Below, piece by piece: positions 9,338 through 18,897 of a DNA stretch of 64,000 nucleotides (the stretch's first letter is position 1; the number at the start of each line of letters is the position of its first letter). The DNA comes from Bartonella melophagi K-2C. Lineage in GTDB: Bacteria > Pseudomonadota > Alphaproteobacteria > Rhizobiales > Rhizobiaceae. The stretch covers positions 38,484 to 102,483 of the forward strand of contig NZ_JH725081.1 of assembly GCF_000278255.1 (NCBI RefSeq), written 5' to 3'. Under the pieces are notes generated by a model. That model did no database searches and was not told where the DNA came from. It saw only the letters and a list, made by a program, of their open reading frames with translations. The translations under genes and the position numbers were made by a program.

Positions 9338-10649
9338 ACCCACTCCGACACTGACTTAAACTCGTCTGCATTATAAGTGGCTGTAAAAATGGATCAAGAA
9401 GCTTTAATGTGCGCTCAAGTGCACCTGCCATATCTGTTGCTATTTCATATGCTTTATTAACCATTTCTTGCCGAAATATTTCATCTTTTAAAAGCTTCTG
9501 TACTTGAAGTGCAAGCTGCACAGTATCTTCAACTATATAAGCTGCATCACGAGATAAAAAATGTTCAAATATATCTCGGAAATTTGCGACATGAGGCCCC
9601 GTTAAAATAGCTACACCAAGCAAAGCCAATTCCAATGGATTATGACCACCGTAACCACATAACGATTTACCAATGAAAGCAACTTTCGATAAGCGAAGAA
9701 AAAGCCCTACTTCCCCAATTGTATCTCCCAGTAAAATATCTGTATTTGCATCTGGGACAGCATGCCTGCTTCTACGAACAAAACGCAAGCCTTTATCACT
9801 ACATGCTTTGATAATATCTTCTGAACGTTCAGGATGACGCGGAACAACGATTGTTAATAAATCTGGCCAATAATTTTTAAGAATTTTATGAACCTCAAAA
9901 ACTATCCTTTCTTCCCCTTCATGGGTTGAAATAGCAGCCCAAACTGGACGATTTCCAATAGCATTACAATAACGTGTAACCAGCGATTGGTTTACAATCG
10001 GAACAACATCAGTTTTAAGATTACCAGAAAGTGCAACAGACTTTACCCCAAGCACGTGATAATAAGCTACATCCTTTTGACTTTGACAAATAACCATATC
10101 AATATGTTTAAAAATATGCTTAGCAAGGGGTAATCGTTTTTGCCACGCCTTAAAAGAATGTTCAGACATACGTGCGTTAACCAGAATCTGTGGAATACGC
10201 ATTTTAGCAAGTGTTTTTATACGTAAAGGCCAAATTTCTGATTCACAAATCAATACTAAATCAGGCTTCCAATTGCTAATAAAACGACATATAGCCGATT
10301 CTAAATCCAATGGAGCATATTGATGAATTAACCGATCACCAAAATGCTTTTTCACAAGAGTGGAAGATGTCACAGTACTTGTTGTCAACAATACATTAAT
10401 TTTTAAAGATAAGATATAATTAATAAGCGGGAAAAGAGAAAGTGTTTCTCCAATACTGGCCGCATGAAACCAAATCAATGGACTTTGAGGACGCGCTTTA
10501 TGACTTTTACCCAAACGTTCCTCCTGACGGCCTCGTTCTTCCTTTCCACACATAGTACGACAAAATAAATAAAAGGGCACCATAGGGCGCGAACAAGAAC
10601 CAACTATTCGATAAATTGAAAGAGCTATTCGTGCTTTTAAGTCTATCAT
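9327..10649 (-). CDS. waaA: 3-deoxy-D-manno-octulosonic acid (Kdo) transferase
   Basis: Adds Kdo from CMP-Kdo to the lipid A precursor, joining core to lipid A. Features of the 440-residue protein: a short hydrophobic amino-terminal anchor, the motif WFHAASIGE with the conserved Glu near residue 70, SEIWP, the acceptor-side [11 protein letters not shown], then the donor-side VVPRHPER and GGHNPLE. An ATG at 10649 is preferred to the in-frame TTG at 10655. It follows the DUF374 gene by about a dozen bases and overlaps lpxK. KdsB, which makes the CMP-Kdo donor, is encoded separately at 42.8 kb. Confidence 0.95.
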   Translation of the reverse strand: MIDLKARIALSIYRIVGSCSRPMVPFYLFCRTMCGKEERGRQEERLGKSHKARPQSPLIWFHAASIGETLSLFPLINYILSLKINVLLTTSTVTSSTLVKKHFGDRLIHQYAPLDLESAICRFISNWKPDLVLICESEIWPLRIKTLAKMRIPQILVNARMSEHSFKAWQKRLPLAKHIFKHIDMVICQSQKDVAYYHVLGVKSVALSGNLKTDVVPIVNQSLVTRYCNAIGNRPVWAAISTHEGEERIVFEVHKILKNYWPDLLTIVVPRHPERSEDIIKACSDKGLRFVRRSRHAVPDANTDILLGDTIGEVGLFLRLSKVAFIGKSLCGYGGHNPLELALLGVAILTGPHVANFRDIFEHFLSRDAAYIVEDTVQLALQVQKLLKDEIFRQEMVNKAYEIATDMAGALERTLKLLDPFLQPLIMQTSLSQCRSGYAY

Positions 10650-10661
10650 CTTCAATAAACC

Positions 10662-11417
10662 TTACTCACCTATTGCGAGACGGTTATAAGCTTCATCTGT
10701 TAAGCGATTCATCATATCTGTTAATTGCATGCGTTTTTCCTCTAGCAAAGCATTACTTGCATCTTTAGAAACAAAAAATGCCTCCCCAACGAGAACAATT
10801 GAACGCCCAAAAGGGAGTGGAATTACAGTTTTATCCCATGTTTTTTCAAGAATTTTTTCTCTGGAAAAAGCATATACACAAGGAATAATAGGACGACCAG
10901 ATAATTTAGCTAATAAAATAATTCCTTTCCCAGCTTCACGTGCTTTTTTATGTGAAATATCTGCAATCATAGCTGCCGTTTTTCCAGATTTAAGAGCGTT
11001 TTTTAGCGTTAACAACGCCTGCGCGCCCCCCTTATTTACGCGATGCGTTTGACCGCGCCCCCCTGAACCACGTACAATTTCAAGTCCCAATTTTTTTGCT
11101 AATTGCGCATTTATTTCTGCATCTGCAGAACGAGAAAACATAGCCATAACCACTTCATCTCGAGAACGCAGAAAAGGCGCCATAATATGGCGCCCATGCC
11201 AAAATGCGATAATAAATGGATTATAAGAATTGTACGTCTTTGTAAGATCATCTGAACTTTTTAATCGCGGATTTGTCCAATAAACAAAACGTAGATAGCT
11301 CACCAATAACCATACAACAAAAACTTGGACAAACCACGATTTCATCAATGAACCACGATTTTTTCGCCAAAATCGCTTTAAAACACTATCCTGTTTCTTT
11401 TGAATTATTTCACTCAT
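10662..11417 (-). CDS. DUF374 lysophospholipid acyltransferase-like protein
   Basis: A 251-residue protein of the DUF374 family, related to lipid A and phospholipid acyltransferases. One amino-terminal membrane segment (about residues 24-42) is followed by FWHGRHI, which resembles the HX4D-type acyltransferase entry, and by SRSADAE, VRGSGGRG and the segment IIPCVYAFSR. The substrate is unknown; its place between a bisphosphate nucleotidase/DUF4170 pair and waaA suggests an envelope lipid. ATG at 11417 is preferred to a TTG at 11438; neither has a strong ribosome binding site. Confidence 0.85.
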   Translation of the reverse strand: MSEIIQKKQDSVLKRFWRKNRGSLMKSWFVQVFVVWLLVSYLRFVYWTNPRLKSSDDLTKTYNSYNPFIIAFWHGRHIMAPFLRSRDEVVMAMFSRSADAEINAQLAKKLGLEIVRGSGGRGQTHRVNKGGAQALLTLKNALKSGKTAAMIADISHKKAREAGKGIILLAKLSGRPIIPCVYAFSREKILEKTWDKTVIPLPFGRSIVLVGEAFFVSKDASNALLEEKRMQLTDMMNRLTDEAYNRLAIGE

Positions 11418-11494
11418 CTTGATGTCAAATCCAGTCAATTTAATTTGACTGCTTTATTGTAGCCGAAAAATAATGTTTGAATATAAATTATGCA

Positions 11495-11731
11495 TCACTT
11501 ACTTTCAGGATCAAGAAGTCGGTGCAAATGCACAATATAATAACGTTGTAATGCGTTATCCACACTGCTTTGCGCCTTTGCACGCCATGCCGTATGAGCT
11601 GATTGGTAGTCTGGAAAAATACCCACCACATCCAAATCATTAATATTTTTAAATTGATTATCATCAAGATTTTTTAATTCCCCACCAAATACAAGGTGCA
11701 ATAATTGCTTTTTTTTGTTGGTTTCATTCAT
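11495..11731 (-). CDS. DUF4170 family small protein
   Basis: A 78-residue protein of a family restricted to Rhizobiales-like bacteria, function unknown. It shows the conserved blocks VFGGEL, VVGIFPDYQSAHTAWRAKAQ and RYYIVHLHRLLDP. GGAGG lies six bases before the ATG, a strong ribosome binding site. It lies between the nucleotidase gene and DUF374 in the same operon, an order also usual in relatives. Confidence 0.85.
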   Translation of the reverse strand: MNETNKKKQLLHLVFGGELKNLDDNQFKNINDLDVVGIFPDYQSAHTAWRAKAQSSVDNALQRYYIVHLHRLLDPESK

Positions 11732-11775
11732 TACTGCCTCCGTATCATTAAATTTTTAGTCTTACGTTCATTTGA

Positions 11776-12582
11776 TTAAACTAACTTTGCTTGACGAACA
11801 ACATCTATCATATTTTGACAGCAATTATTTTCACCGGCAATTAAAAAACCATATTGATAAGGCTCAATTCTATAAGAAATAAACGGTGCATCAAGTGATT
11901 TAAAACATCCACCACACTCCCGCAAAATAAGATCAGCAGCAGCGATATCCCAACCATGACAATTTGGTCGAACCAACACAAGATCGATCTCACCTTGAGC
12001 AACAAGGACAATACGATAGGCAAGAGAGGGAATGTAACGAAAAAAACTAACCTGACTTAAAAAATCACATGGTAACTTTTGAGCAACTGATTGATCAAGA
12101 GAAATTCTATATTTCCGATTAACATGAGACGCTATTAAGCGAGGTAGTTTTATACCATTTAACGTCGCTCCTTGACCAGTGACAGCAGTATAAATATCAC
12201 CTTTAGCCGGACACTGCAAAACACTCACAACAGGACGCCCATTTTCAATAATGGCAACCGAAATACACCAATAAATACTGCCAGAAAGAAAACCACGCGT
12301 TCCATCAATAGGATCAACCATAAAATAGCGTTCATAAACCTGTTGTTCTTGATTATCTTCCATTTCTTCTGAAATCCAACCATAAGTCGGTCGTGCTTCA
12401 AGAAATCGTTCCCTCAAAAAGTGATCAACTGCGAAATCCGCCTCACTGACCGGTGAATTGCCATCTTTAATCCAAATTTCTTGCTCATATCCAAAATACT
12501 TCATCGCTAAATCCCCTGCTTCCCGACAAACATCAAGCAAAAGATTAAGGTCAGAATGATAATGCGCATTATTTTCCTGCAA
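11776..12582 (-). CDS. Inositol monophosphatase family protein, probable 3'(2'),5'-bisphosphate nucleotidase (CysQ-like)
   Basis: A 268-residue member of the lithium-sensitive, Mg-dependent phosphatase family. Metal ligands are visible as SEEME (about 71-75), DPIDGTRGF (90-98) and, near residue 210, WDIAAAD. The likely substrate is 3'-phosphoadenosine 5'-phosphate, but inositol phosphate specificity cannot be excluded from sequence alone. The start is an unusual TTG at 12582: it has GAAGGA seven to eight bases upstream, and there is no in-frame ATG before residue 27. The start lies inside the pmbA-like gene, giving a 14-base overlap and likely translational coupling. Confidence 0.85.
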   Translation of the reverse strand: MQENNAHYHSDLNLLLDVCREAGDLAMKYFGYEQEIWIKDGNSPVSEADFAVDHFLRERFLEARPTYGWISEEMEDNQEQQVYERYFMVDPIDGTRGFLSGSIYWCISVAIIENGRPVVSVLQCPAKGDIYTAVTGQGATLNGIKLPRLIASHVNRKYRISLDQSVAQKLPCDFLSQVSFFRYIPSLAYRIVLVAQGEIDLVLVRPNCHGWDIAAADLILRECGGCFKSLDAPFISYRIEPYQYGFLIAGENNCCQNMIDVVRQAKLV

Positions 12583-13900
12583 GTGTCATTCCTTCAATTA
12601 ATAATGTTGGAGAAGCTGTTGCGTAACGTCGATCAATATCAGTAGCCGGTGTTAAATGCGCTAACATATGAAGCAAATCAGAGCCCAGAGTTACTTCGCT
12701 TACTGGATAAACGATTTCACCATTTTCAATCCAAAAACCGGAAGCACCACGACTATATTGACCGGTAACAAAATCAACCCCATGTCCAAATAATTCTGTA
12801 ACATAAAAACCATTTCGTAAAGCTTTGATCATATCATGAGGTGACACTGAACCTGGTTCAATAGCAAAATTAGTACTCGCTGGTTGAATAAATGATCCGG
12901 AACGTACACCATGCCCATTAGTTTCAAGCCCCAATTCACGAGCTGATGATGATGAAAGAAGCCAACTTTTTAAAACACCATTTTCAATAATATTCAATGT
13001 TTGCCCTTCTACCCCTTCACCATCAAAAGGACGAGAGGCATTTCCACGCAATCTCAAAGGCTGATCTGTTACATTGACATCAGGTTTCATCACCCTTGTC
13101 CCTTGTAAATTTTGTAGAAGGCTTGTTTTACGAGCAACCGATGCTCCATTAACCATACATGCAATATGCCCAGCAATTTCGCGAGCTACACGCGGATCAA
13201 ATATAACATCAACAACCCCAGTAGCTGCACGAACTGCTCCTAAACGCCGAACTGCTCTTGATCCCGCATTTTTGCCAATAACTTCTGCGTCTTCCAAATC
13301 AGAAAAATGTAAAGAAGTTGTATAATCATAATCTCGCTCCATTGCTGTACCTTCACCAGCAAGCGCACTACAAGAACGTGAAAAATAGCTAGAACGATAC
13401 CCCTCACAAAAACCATTGCTGGTTATAAGAACAAGCCCACTATTGCCGTAAGCCGTTGTGGCACCACCAGAATTGTTGACCCCTTTAACATCAAGAGCTG
13501 CTGCTTCTATTTTCAAAGCATCTTCTGTTAAAAAATGACTTTGTGGAACAAAAGCATCAAAAAGATCAAGATCTTTAGGATGAGTGACTAAATATCCTTT
13601 ATCTACCAAACCTTCAAATAAATTATCAGGTGAAGCTTTAGCCATAGCAACAGCACGTTCTGCTAATTTTTCTGGATATGATACTAAATTAGCAGAAACA
13701 CTGGCTAGTTTTTTCCCAACAAAAACCCTTAACGTAAAATCGTCACTTTCTGAAGCTTCTGTTGATTCAACTTTACCCAGATGAACCGATACACGAACAG
13801 ACTGTGAATGGACAATAACAGCATCAGCAGCATCTGCACCAGAACGCTTTGCCGTTTCAATTAATGAAACAGCTTTATCAATTTGTTCTTCGACAGTCAT
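12569..13900 (-). CDS. pmbA: TldD/PmbA family metalloprotease-like protein
   Basis: A 443-residue protein of the TldD/PmbA family, whose E. coli members together process the microcin B17 precursor and the CcdA antitoxin. It shows the family blocks VRVSVHLGKVES near the amino end, a central conserved region around NGASVARKTSLL, FDGEGVEGQ, and a Gly-rich carboxyl part with GHGVDFVTGQYSRGASGFWIE. The ATG at 13900 is chosen because AAGGAGC is six bases upstream; a TTG five codons earlier overlaps that site. It is the first gene of the operon running to lpxK. The PmbA rather than TldD assignment is by length and end motifs. Confidence 0.87.
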   Translation of the reverse strand: MTVEEQIDKAVSLIETAKRSGADAADAVIVHSQSVRVSVHLGKVESTEASESDDFTLRVFVGKKLASVSANLVSYPEKLAERAVAMAKASPDNLFEGLVDKGYLVTHPKDLDLFDAFVPQSHFLTEDALKIEAAALDVKGVNNSGGATTAYGNSGLVLITSNGFCEGYRSSYFSRSCSALAGEGTAMERDYDYTTSLHFSDLEDAEVIGKNAGSRAVRRLGAVRAATGVVDVIFDPRVAREIAGHIACMVNGASVARKTSLLQNLQGTRVMKPDVNVTDQPLRLRGNASRPFDGEGVEGQTLNIIENGVLKSWLLSSSSARELGLETNGHGVRSGSFIQPASTNFAIEPGSVSPHDMIKALRNGFYVTELFGHGVDFVTGQYSRGASGFWIENGEIVYPVSEVTLGSDLLHMLAHLTPATDIDRRYATASPTLLIEGMTLAGK

Positions 13901-13998
13901 TATAAGCTCCTTCAAATATTTACCATTTACAATAATGAATCATTTAACAAAATCATACAAAACATCATTTTATATACTCATAGCTAAATTATGCACTA

Positions 13999-14832
13999 TT
14001 AATGTACCATTGAACTTTCAATTAATTGAGAAATTTCCCTCTTAGCTTTTTCACGAAAAGGCGCTAAACGTTGTAAAATCTCTTTGGCTTCAAGAAAATC
14101 CAAAATATGAATCCCATCAATAGGAGGCCGCAATAAAAGATCCAAGCTTGAAAACTGCAAACGGGCTCTAACAAGTACCTGCTGTCCTACAACACTTGCA
14201 GCAATAAGGCTTTCCGCAACTGAAATATGCCCATTTTTACAATCAACTATTGGTGGCCCGATAACATCAACACCAATTGAAAGATCAATTGGTTCAATAA
14301 AGCAATCAAAAGGTACCGGATTACAAACCGCTCCATCGACCAATAAAATATGATTACGTAAAACTGGCTTAAATAAGCCAGGAATAGCAGAGGAAGCAGC
14401 TAAAGCCGAACGCAAATCTCCCTTTTGAATAATAACCATTTCTGCTGTTTTTAGATTTGTAGCTACAGCACAAAAAGGAATTTTTAAAGCACAAAAATCT
14501 CGCGGAAAATCACGAGGTAAAAAACTCTCTAAAATAGACTCCAAATTAAATTGCAAAAAACGCAAACCGCATTCCCATAGTTCTTTCCATGAAATCGGCA
14601 TCAAAGACCATAAACGACGCAGAGCATTATTTGAATGAGAAAAAGTTGAAAGGCAATAATCCTCCCAATCAGCTTGTGTCATTCCAGCAGCTAAACCAGC
14701 ACCCACAATCGAACCAATAGAAGACCCAGCAATAACACTTGGCTTTAAACCCAAATCCTCAAGCGCCCCAATAACCGGAAGATGACCAAAACCACGCGCT
14801 CCCCCACTACCAAACGCTAAACCAATTTTCAT
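13999..14832 (-). CDS. Patatin-like phospholipase
   Basis: A 277-residue patatin-domain serine hydrolase. The oxyanion loop GSGGARGFGH (about 8-17), the nucleophile motif GSSIG with Ser near residue 38, and the catalytic Asp of LVDGAV are all present, so the Ser-Asp dyad is intact. No signal peptide is seen; related RssA-type proteins are cytoplasmic or membrane-associated. Substrate unknown. AGAGGC precedes the ATG by about nine bases. It lies upstream of the pmbA-like gene with a 98-base gap, so it may or may not share that transcript. Confidence 0.88.
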   Translation of the reverse strand: MKIGLAFGSGGARGFGHLPVIGALEDLGLKPSVIAGSSIGSIVGAGLAAGMTQADWEDYCLSTFSHSNNALRRLWSLMPISWKELWECGLRFLQFNLESILESFLPRDFPRDFCALKIPFCAVATNLKTAEMVIIQKGDLRSALAASSAIPGLFKPVLRNHILLVDGAVCNPVPFDCFIEPIDLSIGVDVIGPPIVDCKNGHISVAESLIAASVVGQQVLVRARLQFSSLDLLLRPPIDGIHILDFLEAKEILQRLAPFREKAKREISQLIESSMVH

Positions 14833-15530
14833 TTTATTTTGCCTCTTTCACTCTGCGAGTTCTAAGAAAAATATAAAGCAACATCCTCCTTATGTTTTTG
14901 CCATCCATATTGATTAATTTTTTACTATACTGACATTACTAACGTTAGTCCTTTATTAAAATTTCCGGCGATTGATCTAGCTTGACCAAATATAATAATA
15001 CTAAATTATATTTTAGCGCGTCTGTATACAACTAATCAGTAATCCCCAATCCTATATCTTCATAAACTTTGCCACAATGTCAGAAAATGCTCTTAATATT
15101 TTTGTATCATATAAAAAATTGACTACATCTTTATTACATGATTTCACTTGCTCTACCTTATACCTATCAACCATTTTTACTTTAATATGAACCATAGAAA
15201 ACGCCTTATGCACTTAATGTAAGGATGTCACTATGATATATCATTGAAAATAGCGCACCTTTTTCGGAGATCGAAAGCATATTCATTTTAGCAGTAATCA
15301 TTCATCATATCTACGTCTTTATAAACTATTGAAAAAATGCACTCTATAAACTAAGACAACATTTCATACACTTACTCATAATCACCGTAACATTAAATTC
15401 GGCCCACTAAAAATATCATTCAGATGTAAACTCATAAAAATTATGATTGCCTTTTAAAATACTCAGATAAATAAGTTTAAAGGTGAATCTAACCCATTAT
15501 TATAAAAATGACTTTTCTCAAAGTTAAAAA
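14833..15530. other. Gene-free AT-rich gap
   Basis: About 700 bases with no frame I can support, no tRNA and no obvious protein remnant. The patatin gene promoter should lie at its left end. I see nothing else. Confidence 0.5.
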
Positions 15531-16088
15531 TTATGATTGAAGTTTATAAATACGTATGACTGTTTCACCGTAAAAGCGTTCATCCTCTAAACACAATATA
15601 TCGGGTAAATTAATAACTGCCCCTTTAGTTTCTTCGAGCACAAAAAGTGCTCCAGCTTTTGCCCACCCACCTTTAAGAACTTCTATAAAAGCCTTTTCAC
15701 CCAAGCAATAACCATAAGGAGGGTCTGCAAAAATAACATCAAATGGAAGCATTGTTCCAATATTACCAAGTTTAGTAGCATCACGACGTAAAATCCGCCC
15801 AATTGCTTGTAATCCAAAAGCCTCAATATTCTTCTGAATTAAACCACGCCCTTCAACTGAGTTTTCAACAAAAACAGCAGCTTTTGCACCACGTGAAAGT
15901 GCTTCAATACCTAAAGCACCAGTACCAGCAAAAAGGTCAAGAACACGCCTATTTGCCCAAAATTGTTCTTCTCGGCTAACAAGAATATTAAAAAGACTTT
16001 CGCGCGTACGGTCACTTGTCGGACGAATAAATTGACCAAGAGGAGATGATAAAATACGCCCAGCAAATTTACCACCAATAACCCGCAC
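15531..16088 (-). CDS. rsmD: 16S rRNA (guanine(966)-N(2))-methyltransferase
   Basis: Methylates G966 of 16S rRNA in the 30S subunit. The 185-residue protein shows RVIGGKFAGR at the amino end, the substrate-side RPTSDRTRESLFNIL, the S-adenosylmethionine loop DLFAGTGALGIEALSRGA and the catalytic ADPPYG motif near residue 120. It starts with GTG at 16088, supported by GGAG six bases upstream and by direct abutment on the TGA of the pseudouridine synthase gene, a coupled arrangement. Confidence 0.95.
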   Translation of the reverse strand: MRVIGGKFAGRILSSPLGQFIRPTSDRTRESLFNILVSREEQFWANRRVLDLFAGTGALGIEALSRGAKAAVFVENSVEGRGLIQKNIEAFGLQAIGRILRRDATKLGNIGTMLPFDVIFADPPYGYCLGEKAFIEVLKGGWAKAGALFVLEETKGAVINLPDILCLEDERFYGETVIRIYKLQS

Positions 16089-16089
16089 A

Positions 16090-17541
16090 TCAGTCTCCAG
16101 ATAACTTAAATGTTTTTATTCTATTTCTCACAGGTTTAAATTTGCTTACATTACCACTACAAAACTTACCCTTTCGCTTGCTATCTGAAAAACACTTATC
16201 ATAATCGCCCTTGATAATTTTTCCCGGCTTCTTAAAAGACTGACCTTCTTTGCCAGAAGCACGTGTTATATCATAAGGTATTTTGTTGTGTTCTTTATTA
16301 AAATTAATGGATTTCTCTTTTCGTGATTGGTCTTCTAGTGATTTTTCTTTTTCTCTACCTGAAAATCTTTTACCAACATAATCACTTGCATAACTGCCTT
16401 CATTATAGCAAAACTTTTTACGCTCAACCTGTGGACGTGCACCAGGAGCCATCCAAACATTACAACGACGTGAACGTAGCGGCAAATTCTTTGTTTTACC
16501 CACAGATTGTTCATCAGATTTCGTATTCAATTGTGTTCGACGATATTTAGAAAAGCCACTTTGCTTTTCACGCCGTGTGTCATTTGCACGAGAGACAGTT
16601 CCACTATCATCTGCTAAAAAAAGCTTTTTATTGTTCTGTTTTTTTACAGAAACCACAGAATTTGAAAATGGTTTAAGAATAGGAGAATCAAAATCTGCAT
16701 TGGCTTGCGCAATCAAACGTTCACCTAATTGATCACGCAACACCCGGCCTCTTAACTCACGAACCGCCCCTTTTTCTAAATCAGCGAGTTGAAATGGACC
16801 ATAAGATATACGAATTAAACGATTAACCGATAACCCTAACGCTCCTAAAACATTTTTAATTTCACGATTTTTTCCTTCACGCAAGGCCACAGAAAGCCAT
16901 ATATTCGCCCCCTGCTCACGTTCAATTGATGCTTCAATCGAACCATAAAAAATACCTTTAATCGCAATACCATTTTTAAGGCTATCAAGTTTACTCTGTT
17001 TAATTTTTCCGTGGGCACGCACTCGATATTTTCGCATCCATCCCGTTATAGGGAGCTCTAATATACGCGCTAAACCACCATCATTAGTCAATAATAAAAG
17101 CCCTTCTGTATTAATATCAAGCCGACCCACAGATAAAACACGGGGCATTTCTTTCGGCAAATTGTCAAATACTGTTGGTCTTCCCTCAGGATCACGATTA
17201 GTTGTAACAAATCCTGCCGGTTTGTGGTAAAGCCATAACCGTGTTCTTTCCACAGGTGGCAAAGATTTGCCATCAACTGTAATAACATCAGAACGCGTAA
17301 CATTAAAAACAGGCGTAGTTACAACTGCCCCATTAACAACAACACGCCCCGCAATAATCATCATTTCCGCATCACGACGCGATGCTACACCAGCACGTGC
17401 TAATCTTTTAGCAATCCGCTCACTTTCACTGTTTTCATCTATTTTCTTTTTATTTTGCTTCCCCTCAAATCGTTTAGAAAATTTATCACGTGTATCATAT
17501 CGTTTATTCTGAAAAGAGGGAGTAGTATTATCGTTCATCAT
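16090..17541 (-). CDS. rluB: 23S rRNA pseudouridine synthase, RluB family, with a long basic tail
   Basis: Converts uridine to pseudouridine in 23S rRNA. After a basic leader of about 40 residues come an S4 RNA-binding domain ([17 protein letters not shown], about 44-60) and the synthase domain with the catalytic Asp in [17 protein letters not shown] (near residue 143), then [11 protein letters not shown]. The enzyme core ends near residue 280. Some 200 further residues are highly charged, Lys/Arg/Ser-rich and low complexity, likely disordered. Basic tails of this kind occur in other Rhizobiales homologues, with poor conservation. AAAGGA lies seven bases before the first of two ATGs. RluB versus RluE/RluF specificity is inferred. 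Confidence 0.9.
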   Translation of the reverse strand: MMNDNTTPSFQNKRYDTRDKFSKRFEGKQNKKKIDENSESERIAKRLARAGVASRRDAEMMIIAGRVVVNGAVVTTPVFNVTRSDVITVDGKSLPPVERTRLWLYHKPAGFVTTNRDPEGRPTVFDNLPKEMPRVLSVGRLDINTEGLLLLTNDGGLARILELPITGWMRKYRVRAHGKIKQSKLDSLKNGIAIKGIFYGSIEASIEREQGANIWLSVALREGKNREIKNVLGALGLSVNRLIRISYGPFQLADLEKGAVRELRGRVLRDQLGERLIAQANADFDSPILKPFSNSVVSVKKQNNKKLFLADDSGTVSRANDTRREKQSGFSKYRRTQLNTKSDEQSVGKTKNLPLRSRRCNVWMAPGARPQVERKKFCYNEGSYASDYVGKRFSGREKEKSLEDQSRKEKSINFNKEHNKIPYDITRASGKEGQSFKKPGKIIKGDYDKCFSDSKRKGKFCSGNVSKFKPVRNRIKTFKLSGD

Positions 17542-17715
17542 TTTCTATCCTTTAACAGCAACAATATGCACCTATTTACTTTCAAATTAACTGTAGACAC
17601 TTTTAAATAAATGATAAAATTCTTTTATCATAAATTTAAGTATAAGACGTTCAATTACTTCACAGCAAACTTCTATAACTATTTGATTACCTATTCTCTA
17701 CATAGAAAGAAAAAT

Positions 17716-18201
17716 ATGTCTCTTACTCCTATGGAAATAGCCCTTTTAGAAGCACAATTGGCAGCAAAGCAAGACGAAATCCCTGTAGGTGCTGTCATCA
17801 TGTGTGGTAAAACAATCATTGCACGTGTTGGAAACTACACAAAAACTGCATGCGACCCTACAGGACATGCAGAAATACGCGCTATTCGTATAGCTTGTAA
17901 AATGCTCCAAAGCGAAAGAATTCCTGATTGCGATCTCTATGTAACACTCGAACCTTGCGCTATGTGCGCTGCAGCCATTTCATTTGCACGCATACGACGC
18001 CTCTATTACGCAACAAGCGACCCAAAAGGCGGTGCTATTGAACACGGTCCGCGCTTTTATCAACAGCCAACTTGCCATCATATACCTGAGGTCTACTCTG
18101 GTTTCAAAGAAAAAAAAGCAAGCTACTTGCTTAAAGAATTCTTTGCTCAAAAGCGAAATCAAAAACACACTTTATTTTCGCCTCAAACACCTACTCTTTA
18201 G
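17716..18201 (+). CDS. tadA: tRNA-specific adenosine deaminase
   Basis: Deaminates A34 to inosine in tRNA-Arg(ACG). The 161-residue reading has the zinc motifs HAEIRAI and PCAMCAAAI with catalytic Glu, and DEIPVGAVI near the amino end. The frame is open from 17611, but ATG at 17716 is chosen because it begins the family's usual MxLxxAxxEA region and has a purine-rich AGAAAGA upstream; the earlier ATG would add 35 atypical residues. It diverges from the pseudouridine synthase gene and ends 11 bases from the convergent lipoprotein gene. Confidence 0.93.
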   Translation: MSLTPMEIALLEAQLAAKQDEIPVGAVIMCGKTIIARVGNYTKTACDPTGHAEIRAIRIACKMLQSERIPDCDLYVTLEPCAMCAAAISFARIRRLYYATSDPKGGAIEHGPRFYQQPTCHHIPEVYSGFKEKKASYLLKEFFAQKRNQKHTLFSPQTPTL

Positions 18202-18212
18202 GCAATAACCCT

Positions 18213-18713
18213 TTAAAAAGGCCACAAGCTCTTCTTGTCACCAGATTTTGCTTTTCTTGCAGCACGTTTCCTCTTACGCTCTTTCACTGATTCATCCTGC
18301 CCCTTTTGACCAACAGGTGCTGTTTTTGCTGGTTGGCGATAAATTAAAGGTGGTTCACTAAGATCTCTCTGGTAATTTACGTATCCCTCACCTGCTGCTT
18401 GACGACTGAATAAAGATTTCTTACGTCGTTTTTTCACATTCACCTGTGGCGTGTCTCCTACATTATCTGCTTGAGGCGGAGGTAAAACTGCCTGCGAATT
18501 TGGCTCGGGATACACAAGCTGAGGGCGCTGTTTCATAACAGGCTGATTATTATCTGTTGAGCTAGATGGAACAAGACTCACAATATCATCAATAAATTGC
18601 AATGAAACTACCTTATCTGTCCCATAAGTAGGAGCAGGTACACGACACCCTGTCAAAATAAAGCATACACCAAAGGTGCTTATTAACATTATTTTGACTT
18701 CACGCTTTTTCAC
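18213..18713 (-). CDS. Predicted lipoprotein of unknown function
   Basis: A 166-residue protein with a lipoprotein signal: basic KKREVK, a hydrophobic stretch, and the lipobox LTGC with the modified Cys at residue 23. The mature part is Pro/Gln-rich (PPPQAD), then strongly basic near the end (KERKRKRAARKAK) before the final SLWPF. The start is GTG at 18713, with GGA about six bases upstream; it keeps the basic n-region that an ATG at 18689 would lose. I do not recognise the family. It is probably anchored in the envelope, and the basic tail could bind peptidoglycan or lipopolysaccharide, but that is speculation. Confidence 0.75.
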   Translation of the reverse strand: MKKREVKIMLISTFGVCFILTGCRVPAPTYGTDKVVSLQFIDDIVSLVPSSSTDNNQPVMKQRPQLVYPEPNSQAVLPPPQADNVGDTPQVNVKKRRKKSLFSRQAAGEGYVNYQRDLSEPPLIYRQPAKTAPVGQKGQDESVKERKRKRAARKAKSGDKKSLWPF

Positions 18714-18897
18714 TGCTTATCCATTTTTCAAACGCATAATTATTTATATCAATTATGATTGACTAGAGACTAGTTATCTATATATAAACTTGCCTATCTG
18801 TAGATATAATGATGTGCTTTGCACTTAACATAAAAGACCCTCCTCAGCAATGACAGAATTCACATAATAAAAAGCTTTTGAATACTGTTTACTTCAA

